Made by a program: the position numbers and the translations under genes. Below the pieces are notes generated by a model, which was not told where the DNA came from, did not search any database, and saw only the letters and a list, made by a program, of their open reading frames with translations. A DNA stretch of 64,000 nucleotides, from the NCBI RefSeq assembly GCF_028369295.1, contig NZ_JAQMYP010000009.1:124001-188000 (forward strand), written 5' to 3'. The DNA comes from Streptomyces sp. HD (lineage in GTDB: Bacteria; Actinomycetota; Actinomycetes; Streptomycetales; Streptomycetaceae). Below are positions 35,915-43,586 of this stretch, piece after piece (position 1 is the stretch's first letter; every line of letters starts with the position of its first letter).

Positions 35915-36291
35915 TGGACAAGCCGCAGTGGGGCTACTGGTGCGAGTGCTGGACCGAGGACCTGGGCAAGCAGCGGCGGCCGGCACTCCTGGCATCGATC
36001 GATGCATACTCGGCGCCCCAGGCCGACAACTGGGTTGCCGTCACCCTGCGCACGATCACACCCGCGCTGGACGCGGAAGCCTCCGACGAGGCCTGGGACT
36101 GGTTGTACGAGGGCCGCATCCAGACACGGCGAGCCCTCCTACGGTCTGAGCCCTGCACTGTGTCCATCACCCAGGCCCGCACCCGCATCACATGGACTAT
36201 CCGGCCCGTGCTCTTCGTACCGCTCGCACACCGCAACGGCAGCGAACTGCCAGCTTGCGCATACGACTTCAAGCCCCACGCGGCCGACTGA
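35908..36291 (+). CDS. Hypothetical protein of element A
   Basis: 127 aa from GTG 35908 (GGAG 7 nt upstream); ATG 35914 is the alternative and overlaps the preceding stop (TGATG). It is Trp-rich (MDKPQWGYWCECWTEDLG, DEAWDWLYEGRI, TRITWTIRPVLF), a small alpha/beta protein with no family I recognise. Similar short genes often follow HATPase genes in Streptomyces islands. Confidence 0.65.
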   Translation: MLMDKPQWGYWCECWTEDLGKQRRPALLASIDAYSAPQADNWVAVTLRTITPALDAEASDEAWDWLYEGRIQTRRALLRSEPCTVSITQARTRITWTIRPVLFVPLAHRNGSELPACAYDFKPHAAD

Positions 36292-36645
36292 GTTACAACT
36301 TTCTCTACTGGTTCAAGGCGGCTCGCTCCGCTCCCCGCGCGCGGCCCGGCCCCCGGCCGGGCCTGCGCTCATGTCTCCGCCCCGCTCCAGCCCGGCCGGC
36401 GCCCGCGCCGCGCACACAGCAATCAGCCGCCTGATGCCAGAGAAGGGGCAGGTCATGGCTGGGGCGGTCGGCTCCACGGCTTTACGCAGCCACTTTGGCG
36501 CGAGCCTCGAAGGTCATGGCCCCAACGTCGTGCTTTACAGGCAGGTTCACAGACTGCCCGACACGCCGGAAGCTTACGGGGCCATGATCACTCGCGCCAA
36601 AGCAGCTCCAGCCCAAAGCCGCTCCACCGCCCTCATTTTGCACTG
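36292..36645. other. Non-coding GC-rich segment with a palindrome
   Basis: No convincing gene. GGCCCGGCC-CCC-GGCCGGGCC (36343-36363) is a perfect 9-bp stem inside a very G/C-rich 100-bp stretch. It could terminate the 35.0-36.3 kb operon, or be a clt/origin-type site of the AICE. Nothing distinguishes these from sequence. Confidence 0.4.
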
Positions 36646-37173
36646 CTAGAAGCCCAGGGGGCAGACCTGCAGACCGGCCGAGCGAGCCTTACGGATTGCC
36701 TCTGTGGCATAGCGGCTCGATTCGTCCAGGTAGTGGTTTGACCTGTCTGTATCCCCAAGTGAGCCCCAATGTACGGCTGTTTCCCATTCCTTCGCGGCGG
36801 AATCGGCCGCGAAGTAGGCGTCGTTTATCTCGCCCTGCATCTGTGAGGGAACCTTGACGGCTCCCCAGTCCTTGAGCGCTGCGCGTATTATTTCGCCTCG
36901 CTGCTTCAAGTATGCGGTGTACACCTGCGGGTCCATTCCGTTTGGCTCCGGGCCTAGGGCGTCCAGAGCCGGTTGGTGCCTCGCGCAGGCCTGATCTGCC
37001 TTATCGGCGTAGCTGCTGCCAGTAGTCTCGTCCCCGATCCATAAAATTACAGCCCAAACAATCGGGATGGCTGCCAGGGCTATTCCGACCACAGCAATTA
37101 TCGTCGCCTTATTGGTGTCTGAACCTTGCGGCGATGGAGGACTGGCACCGTTTGAACTATCGCTCAATTCCAC
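36646..37173 (-). CDS. Single-pass membrane protein of unknown function
   Basis: 175 aa, GTG start after AAGGAA. A short polar N-terminus (SSNGASPPSPQGSDTNKA) is followed by one membrane segment (TIIAVVGIALAAIPIVWAVI) and an external helical domain with two Cys (DQACARHQPALDALG and GLQVCPLGF) that could form a disulfide. Base use is less GC-biased than the AICE core genes, suggesting late acquisition. It is next to the DUF262 gene on the same strand, 650 bp downstream of it. Confidence 0.6.
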   Translation of the reverse strand: MELSDSSNGASPPSPQGSDTNKATIIAVVGIALAAIPIVWAVILWIGDETTGSSYADKADQACARHQPALDALGPEPNGMDPQVYTAYLKQRGEIIRAALKDWGAVKVPSQMQGEINDAYFAADSAAKEWETAVHWGSLGDTDRSNHYLDESSRYATEAIRKARSAGLQVCPLGF

Positions 37174-37822
37174 TCTTCCTTGCTTCGCGTGCTGGCGTGA
37201 GCGAACCTAAGGTCGACCGCGGGATTCCTGCCAGACGTCGGAGCTGCCGAATGGGTGCACGCGGGAGCGTAAAGCGCGCAACAACGCGCCGTTACCTCAG
37301 GTAATCCTTCACTCGGGTCTCATCCATCCCTCGCGGCTCTCATTTCAAGCACATAACGACTCTTGCCGTGTCGATACCCTTCGGGGGCGTGTGCGGCAGT
37401 AGACGATCACACCAGACGCGGCACGGGAGGGTCGCTTGGCCGCCCCAGGGCCCGTGCAAGGGCGCCCGAGGCTGACCAATGACGACCGGCAGCGACAAGC
37501 GAGCGAGAGCCACCAGCAACGAATCCCCAGGTCAGAACCCCTCAGCCATACGGCTCTCCCGCCAAGGGTGGCGCTCGGGCAAGATGGGGCAGATCCATCA
37601 AGGGGTGGGCGGTCAGCTGACACGAGAAATTTCAGACGCACCGATAAGCGCCGAATTCGTCGTAGTCGATCCCCCAGGGACCCGGGTGGTTAACCGACGT
37701 CGCCGCTTCCCGTGATCTACCTGACAAGGATGAGCACAGCCTCAAAGCCCTGGCCTCGTACCAGCGTCGCCTCAGAGTCCGTCGGCGCCTGCGCCTTGGC
37801 TCGGTCGTTCAGGTCCGCCGAC
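37174..37822. other. No gene; contains tRNA-half-like motif copy 1
   Basis: No coding signal on either strand. At 37713 TGATCTACCTGACAAGGATG is followed by a degenerate T-arm-like CACAGCCTCAAAGCCCTG. Related copies occur at 41693 and 42436. Confidence 0.4.
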
Positions 37823-39403
37823 CTAAGCGGGCGCCTCACCGAAGTTCATCCGCGCATTTGCTGCGCCAAGAAGCATACGCGCCCGCGTCTTGAGAAAATT
37901 CTCGTAGTCGTCTGCGAACAGTTCCGTTGATGGGCACAGCGCGTGTTTTAGCACGACTTCGTGATGGGAAATCCTATCCTGATAGACACTCGGCGCGTCC
38001 CCACTCAGCACCTTATTGTCGATCGCGTTGATGAAGCACATGTTGGCTAGTGGGCTTTGCCTGTCCGTTGGGACACCCTGTGCGCGCAGGAAAGCCTGCG
38101 GATATAGGTGGTGAAACTCATTTCTGTTGTACGCCTGAAGCGCCACCGAAAGGTCAATCGCCGAGCCACTGACCAGACTCAATGGCCGCTGCTGCGCCAA
38201 CAGGAGAACGAATGTCTTCGAACTCACAGCGTTGAGGTTGAAGTTGTTCTCCAGAAAGAAGCGGTCATCGATCTGCACAGGAATTTCATCAAGCTTGGAA
38301 GGCTTCCCTTCTTTAAGTTTGATCACTTCTTCGACGTCTGCCTGGAGGTTCCGTTGCACTACTCGACCGTATCGGGCAGAGAAGCAGGCCTTCCAGAACC
38401 AGCGCAACAGCATCGACCGCTGCGAGTTTGAGAGTTTCACCGACTTCGAATCGGGCACTGCAAAGAACACGGCTAGCGGCACGAGTAGAGTCGCATGCGG
38501 AAGGTTATCGAGTTTTTCCACACGCAACTCCTTTCGGACGAAGTCGATGGCCCCCTTGATTCCGTTGACCACGTGAGAGAACTGTTCTCGTACTTTGGTG
38601 CCGTTCAGCGACATTAGAGTCTTCGGGGAAGCATCCCCGTCAACCACCGCCGCACAGCAACGAAGAAGAAGCGTTACGTCTTCTCCGACACCTTTGAAGC
38701 CAAATGGCTCCAATTCTTCGCTTAGATCTTCGAAACGTCGCTGCAGATCGAAATCGTCAGACCAAGTCCATGCGCTGAGCAGCTGCAATGTGTCGAGTTC
38801 CACACCGAGCCGGTTTACTCTCTCAAACACGATGGCCACGCCAGCTCGATCGTCAGTAGTGAAGGTTTGGACAGGCACGTCCGCTTCCTTGAAGCGGCTG
38901 TACAGGTCATCGATTTTTGGCGTCACATCGTCAGGCAGCGCCCGAAATGCCGGTCCGTATTTCGCCGCGTCAAAGAACACGTTCAACGGAAAATGCCTTG
39001 CTGGATCGACCTCATTGCCAGTTAGAGGAATAAACAGGCTCTCTTGCGCGTCGACATCGCCGCGATAGTCGAAGTAGATATCGGCCCACTCCGCTTTTGT
39101 CGAGGGCTTCAATTCCGTTTGAAAGACACCGAAGATACTTGTCAGACGCTGCTGGCCATCCAGTACATAGTCGATTGGATAATCATCCGGGCGGCGCGGC
39201 AACTTGAAGGGACCGAGGTCACGCTCTGTCTTTAACTCCGCCCGAGTTCGCCAAAAGAGCAAAGCACCGAAAGGGTAACCCTTATAGATGCTGTCCATGA
39301 GCTGAGCAACTCGGTCAGCGTCCCAGACAAAACCGCGCTGGAAAGCGGGAATTCGGACGCGGCCGTCTGAAACAGCCTCTATGAGTTGACGAATGGACGG
39401 CAC
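37823..39403 (-). CDS. DUF262 (GmrSD/Type IV restriction-like) protein
   Basis: 526 aa from GTG 39403 (AAGGAG 5 nt upstream). The N-terminal DUF262 domain has IPAFQRGFVWDADRVAQLMD and DYVLDGQQRLTSIFGVFQ, the DGQQR motif of the ParB-like nucleotide-hydrolysing fold. The C-terminus has NRNEFHHLYPQAFLRAQGVP and SPLANMCFINAIDNKVLSGD, a DUF1524/HNH-like arrangement. Proteins of this plan (GmrSD, SspE, BrxU relatives) degrade modified phage DNA. It is AT-richer than its surroundings and lies at the att-proximal end of element A, the usual cargo position. A phage-defence role is inferred, not shown. Confidence 0.8.
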   Translation of the reverse strand: MPSIRQLIEAVSDGRVRIPAFQRGFVWDADRVAQLMDSIYKGYPFGALLFWRTRAELKTERDLGPFKLPRRPDDYPIDYVLDGQQRLTSIFGVFQTELKPSTKAEWADIYFDYRGDVDAQESLFIPLTGNEVDPARHFPLNVFFDAAKYGPAFRALPDDVTPKIDDLYSRFKEADVPVQTFTTDDRAGVAIVFERVNRLGVELDTLQLLSAWTWSDDFDLQRRFEDLSEELEPFGFKGVGEDVTLLLRCCAAVVDGDASPKTLMSLNGTKVREQFSHVVNGIKGAIDFVRKELRVEKLDNLPHATLLVPLAVFFAVPDSKSVKLSNSQRSMLLRWFWKACFSARYGRVVQRNLQADVEEVIKLKEGKPSKLDEIPVQIDDRFFLENNFNLNAVSSKTFVLLLAQQRPLSLVSGSAIDLSVALQAYNRNEFHHLYPQAFLRAQGVPTDRQSPLANMCFINAIDNKVLSGDAPSVYQDRISHHEVVLKHALCPSTELFADDYENFLKTRARMLLGAANARMNFGEAPA

Positions 39404-39940
39404 CAAAGCTCCTTCCGCAGACTGCGCGCAACGCTAGCCGGTGGACAACGGCTGCGTCGGCTGTTTGCCCAAACCGGTCAAAGCGACGGTCGAGGAGAGG
39501 ACGAGCATGCCGTAAGGAGCGGTCAGGCGTCGGCGACCGGACGGGCCACGCAGGTCAGCGTCACGGCCCTTCTTGCACTGCCACGCGCCAAGATTGCTTC
39601 GGGACGGAAAAGGTCCTCGCGCAAGGTGCCATCCATGCGCTTCCGCCGTCGGGACTTGCTCCGGTCGACGGCCGACAGAGTGGCTCAGGCAGGCGGGGGT
39701 ACAGCGAGGCACACGCGCGCCTGCTCGGTCGTCTGCCCCTCCATCGTGGCTGACTGTCGTCGGCTAAGGCTCAGACACCCCCGGGGCCAGCTCGACCAAG
39801 GGACGTTCGAGGCCGTGCCATTCGCGTGCCAGATCCTGCGGGGAACCACGGGGAACAGCGGGAACTTGCCCCAGGTGCGACCAGGACTCCAACACCACTC
39901 CGCCGCAGCTCAGCTCAGCCGCCGCCGCCTTGGAACCCAA
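39404..39940. other. No gene recognised; right end of element A
   Basis: Short open frames on both strands lack ribosome sites and codon bias. The region joins the DUF262 promoter to attachment core copy 2. It probably holds integrase arm sites, which I cannot identify. Confidence 0.4.
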
Positions 39941-39988
39941 GCTTCCCAAGCTGAGAGCGCGAGTTCGATTCTCGTCACCCGCTCCATG
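39941..39988. other. Attachment core copy 2 (junction of elements A and B)
   Basis: 48 bp identical to 27939-27986. The upstream sequence (CTTGGAACCCAA) is unrelated to the tRNA 5' half, so this is not a tRNA gene. Downstream sequence diverges from copy 1 immediately after CCATG. Confidence 0.9.
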
Positions 39989-39991
39989 TGA

Positions 39992-40021
39992 AACCCCCAG
40001 GTCAGAGACCCGGGGGTTCTT
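39992..40021. terminator. Terminator after attachment copy 2
   Basis: AACCCCC-A-GGTC-AGA-GACC-C-GGGGGTT followed by CTTTGTT. It has the same plan as the terminators after copies 1 and 3, but with a different outer stem, preserved by compensatory change. Confidence 0.75.
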
Positions 40022-40048
40022 TGTTGTCTAGACCGGTGGGGCGGAGTG

Positions 40049-41092
40049 CTAGTAGATCAGCGCGGCTTTCTCGGAGGACTGTCCGGCGCGAACCATCGTG
40101 TCCTTCAGGGTGGCGCCCGAGCGGGTCGAAAGCGTGTGTCCAGTGTGACGAAGGTCGTAGAAGCGGAAGCCGTCCGGGAGGCCGACGGCGGCGCGAGCGC
40201 GACGCCACTTCCGACCGAAGGAGGTACGCCGGAAGGGGGCGCCCTTCTCGCCGACGAAGAGCAGGCCATCGGGCCCCTTCTCGGCGTACCAGGCGAGGTG
40301 CCGCTTCACCTCCTTGTGGAGGAAGGCCGGGAGGACGACAACGCGGACGCCTGCCTCGGATTTGGTCTCGCCGGGAGCGCGCTTGCCGTTGGTTCGCTCG
40401 GGCTCGGCAACGCGGACGCGGATCACGAGGTTGTCGAGGTCGACGTCCCGGCGCCGGAGGCCGGCCAGCTCCTCGGAGCGCATCGGGCCGTAAGCGCCGA
40501 GGTAGACCATGAGTCGCCAACGGATGCCGATCGCCTCGGCGAGGGCGTCGACCTGGGCGACGGTGGCGATACGGCGTTCGGCGGCTGATTCCTTGCCCGC
40601 GCCCTTGATGCGGCACGGGTTCCGGGTGATCAGGTCGTCGTCGACGGCGGTCTCCATGATGCCCTTGAGGAGGCGGTATGCCTTGGCGACTGTGGTCTTC
40701 GCTTTGGTGGCGCGGAGGCGTTCAGCCCGCCACTCACGCACTCGGGGAGCCATGATCTCGTCCAGGTCCAGCGCGCCGAACGTCGGGAGGAGGTACAGCC
40801 GAAGAAGGTGCTTGTACAGGTCGTCGGTACGAACAGCCAGTTCCCGCTCTTCGACCCATTTCTTCGCGTAGACACGGAAGTTGACCGCCCCCGCGTCGGG
40901 AGCACGCCAGTCCTCTCGGGTCAGGTCTGCCTCAACCTGGGACAGCCAGACTTCCGCGTCCTTCTTGCTCTCGAACGTCTGCTCCGCGCGGATGCGCTCA
41001 CCGTCAGGTCCGAGGTACGACGCCGTCCAGCGGCCGGACCGGTACTGCCGCACAGCGCCGAACCGGCGGCGTCTTCCCTTCTTTGGCGGCTA
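40049..41092 (-). pseudogene. int: Integrase of element B, truncated at both ends
   Basis: Very similar to integrase A along its length (RWRLMVYLGAYGPMRSEELA, FYDLRHTGHTLSTRSGATLK, TMVRAGQSSEKAALIY), but a TAG follows the catalytic Tyr directly. The last 50 or so residues of integrase A are absent, with only 60 bp left to the att core. At the 5' end the homologous PPKKGRRRRFGA is in frame but preceded by TAG with no start; the first possible start is GTG 41053. No xis remains. Probably non-functional, or needs integrase A in trans. Confidence 0.85.
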
Positions 41093-41093
41093 A

Positions 41094-41504
41094 TTAGTCG
41101 TGCTTGGGCCAGATCGGGCCCTGGTCGGTCCAGATGACGCCCTTGTTGCGGCACAGGCAGAAGGGGTGGCCGATCGGGTCGGTGTAGACCTGCCAGCCGT
41201 AGCCGTTGGGGCCGATAAAGTCCTGCCTTAGCGTCGCGCCGAGGTCGAGGACGCGACGCTGCTCGGACTCGATCTCGTCCACTTCGAAGTCGAGGTGGAA
41301 CTGCTTGGGGTGCTCGCTGTCGGGCCACTGCGGAGCGCGGTAGTCGTCCACCCGGATGAATGCCAGCTCGATCTCGCCGAACTGGATGCCAGCCCAGTTC
41401 TCGGAGCTGCCTTCCTTGATCGGACGGCCCGTCACCTCGGAGTAGAAAGCCGCCAGCTTCATCGTGTCCGGGCAGTCGATAATGAAATCGGTGAGTCGCA
41501 GCAT
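41094..41504 (-). CDS. VOC-family (glyoxalase/bleomycin resistance-like) protein
   Basis: 136 aa from ATG 41504 (MLRLTDFIIDCPDTMKLAAF). Typical VOC repeats are present: FYSEVTGRPIKEGSSENWAG, HLDFEVDEIESEQRRVLDLG and GYGWQVYTDPIGHPFCLCRN. Metal-ligand-like His (FHLDFEV) and Glu are present. The substrate is unknown. It ends 1-2 bp from the broken 5' end of integrase B, so a deletion placed the two together. No clear ribosome site. Confidence 0.8.
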   Translation of the reverse strand: MLRLTDFIIDCPDTMKLAAFYSEVTGRPIKEGSSENWAGIQFGEIELAFIRVDDYRAPQWPDSEHPKQFHLDFEVDEIESEQRRVLDLGATLRQDFIGPNGYGWQVYTDPIGHPFCLCRNKGVIWTDQGPIWPKHD

Positions 41505-42132
41505 CCCGCGATCTTGGCACAAGCTCACACCCGACTTCGAGACAGGCCCTGTGTTGGGTTTGTCAAGAGCGCCCCTCATCGCTGACATCAACGGCCGACA
41601 TCAACAGGCGCGAACGGCAGCGGGCAGCGCCGAACACCGACGGACGATCCATCGAGGCCCAGAGCGAGTTGGCCGACGTCCATGACCCCACATGATCGAC
41701 CTGATAAGGATGGGGTTCGATCTCAAAACGTGCGCTCACCAGCGATGCCGCCCAGGCTCAGCGACAGTCTCCCGGTCGGCCTAGTGCTGCTCGCGATGTT
41801 AGAGACGATATTCGGCCAAGCTGGCGCGTGTCCCATGTCGCACGTTCGTCTATAACATCCGTTTTGAGGTCATGGCTGACGAATGCGCCTCTGTCATATG
41901 CCGCAGGACAGAGCTATCCCGTGGTTGGTGATGGGATCGACTCAGTATGCACCATGGGCGCGTCAACGACAGCCGAAACAGGTTCAGTTGAAGAACATGC
42001 TGGTCAGCGGCCTGCTAGGTTCCCGGTCGAAATGAAGCCCCGCCCCTGCCATAGCCGACCAGGACGGGGCTTACCTGACGAGGTCATGGACAGCAGCAAC
42101 TGTCGATGATCTGCATCAAATGAAGGACCAGC
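41505..42132. other. No gene; contains tRNA-half-like motif copy 2
   Basis: Non-coding in appearance. At 41693 TGATCGACCTGATAAGGATG is followed by GGGTTCGATCTC, reminiscent of the anticodon-loop-to-T-arm part of a tRNA. Confidence 0.35.
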
Positions 42133-42273
42133 ATGACGTTGCCTGACAGTCCTCCCGGCAGGGAGCCTAATGACCACAGCTACCGGAGAGCCACCCTGTG
42201 GCTAGCTGGCATAACGGCCGTCGCTGGCCTGATCGGGGCACTGGCGGCTCTGATCTCAGCATTTCGGGGATGA
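42133..42273 (+). CDS. 46-residue membrane peptide
   Basis: MTLPDSPPGREPNDHSYRRA then TLWLAGITAVAGLIGALAAL then ISAFRG. It has a polar N-terminus, one clean membrane helix and a short basic C-terminus. AAGGA lies 5 nt before the ATG. The layout is like small holin/toxin-type or island-encoded membrane peptides, but there is no partner gene and no family evidence. Confidence 0.5.
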   Translation: MTLPDSPPGREPNDHSYRRATLWLAGITAVAGLIGALAALISAFRG

Positions 42274-43139
42274 GCGCGTACAGCAGCGAAGTACAGCAAC
42301 TACAGCAACCAGCCCCACCCAGCAGTGCTCCTGGAAGGCCTCCGCGCGACCGCTATGGGGGCGGGAGCGGACGTGACTTGTGACGAACGCCGATCCCGGA
42401 CCAGAGCGCGGTAAGCCCGAGGCCACAGCGCTCCATGATCGACCAGATAAGGATGAGGACACAGATTCAAATGCTGTCAGGCCTCGGCATCTAGATGGGG
42501 TCGGCGTCAACCGCAAACCGATCGCAAACCCACGCGGCGACGCAGCCGGCCAACACCGAGGCGGACGCGTGTGGTTGCCGCCCCGGATGCGACTGCTGCA
42601 GCTGACGAACCGGCGTATGGCGGTTTACCCACGGCGGCACAGAGCCGGCCGACCGGCGGATGCACTCGCTGAGGCACTCGGGCGGCTGCCTGGGCCTGCA
42701 ACCGGTACCCAGTTACAGGTCTACCGTCGGTGGTGTGGCCGGATGCGGGGGCGTCATGACGGGCGTGAGCGAGATGCACGACGTGGAATGGGTGCCGCAG
42801 TCCTGCACACTGCCCACCGAGGAGCGGCCCCGCGGGTCCGGCGCGCACAGCGTCTTCACGGCCGCCGCCGGGCCGAGGGACCGAGGGCGGGGGAGCCGAC
42901 CGGGAGACGGGCGAGTTCCTCGTACGCGGTGACCACCGCGTCGATCTCGGGTCGTTCAGGTCGGGAAGCGGTGCGCCGGGGGGGCATCACCGCCCAGGCG
43001 GCCAGGCCCTCCCCGAGCAGGTACCGCTCCGCCTCCAAGCGTCAAGGGAGCCTGTATTTCCAGAAGTTGGGCCAACGGTACAAGGCCGTTCGATGGGCGG
43101 GCTCGACGAGGGCGGGGGCGGCTCGGGGGAGGGTCCGAT
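42274..43139. other. Degenerate segment; tRNA-half-like motif copy 3
   Basis: No intact gene. At 42436 TGATCGACCAGATAAGGATG is followed by GGACACAGATTCAAATGCTG, close to an anticodon arm plus T-arm. The rest looks like decayed coding DNA without an identifiable source. Confidence 0.4.
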
Positions 43140-43345
43140 GTGTGCACGGGCCACCTTCGCGGTGACGCGCATACGCCACGCCTCGGTGACCAACTCCGTG
43201 AGTTCGGGCAGGCTCAGCGCAGCGAGCCTCGCCTCGGCCCAGTTGTAGCGCAGCTCGGAGGTCCGGAGAGCGAGAACTTCTCCAGCTTCGAAGACACCAG
43301 GGCCGCATGCGTCTCCTTGGAGTAGGCGAAGCCCAGGCTGTGGCG
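43140..43345 (-). pseudogene. MmcQ/YjbR-like protein fragment, frameshifted
   Basis: One minus-strand frame reads THAALVSSKLEKFSL and the next ALRTSELRYNWAEARLAALS then LPELTELVTEAWRM. Together these match the C-terminal part of MmcQ/YjbR-type DNA-binding proteins. A frameshift near 43262 separates them and the N-terminus is gone. Confidence 0.5.
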
Positions 43346-43586
43346 GCAACTTAGGCCCGTCGGACTCGCACCGGGCCGGATTCGTGCCAGCAGACTGGTC
43401 GGGCCCGTTCTTCTGGAACTGCCCCTGCCGACGGCGAGATCACCGCCTCCACCCACATCCGCACTGGCCGTCACGGTCGAGGGGTCAGGCGCGCGCCTCG
43501 GGAAGGTGGGGTCGAGCACCTGTGGGAAGCGCCGGTCGGCAGGGGGCCCGGCCGCATGGTGCGGCGTCGGCGAGGGGGTGGAGGCG

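Noticed and set aside
39434..39712. 92-residue minus-strand frame near the right end of element A
   Set aside because: No ribosome site, no codon bias and no recognisable domain.
42380..43165. 261-residue plus-strand frame in element B
   Set aside because: Arg/Gly/Ala-rich with no domain; it crosses the tRNA-half-like motif and the MmcQ/YjbR remnant, so it is decayed DNA rather than a gene.
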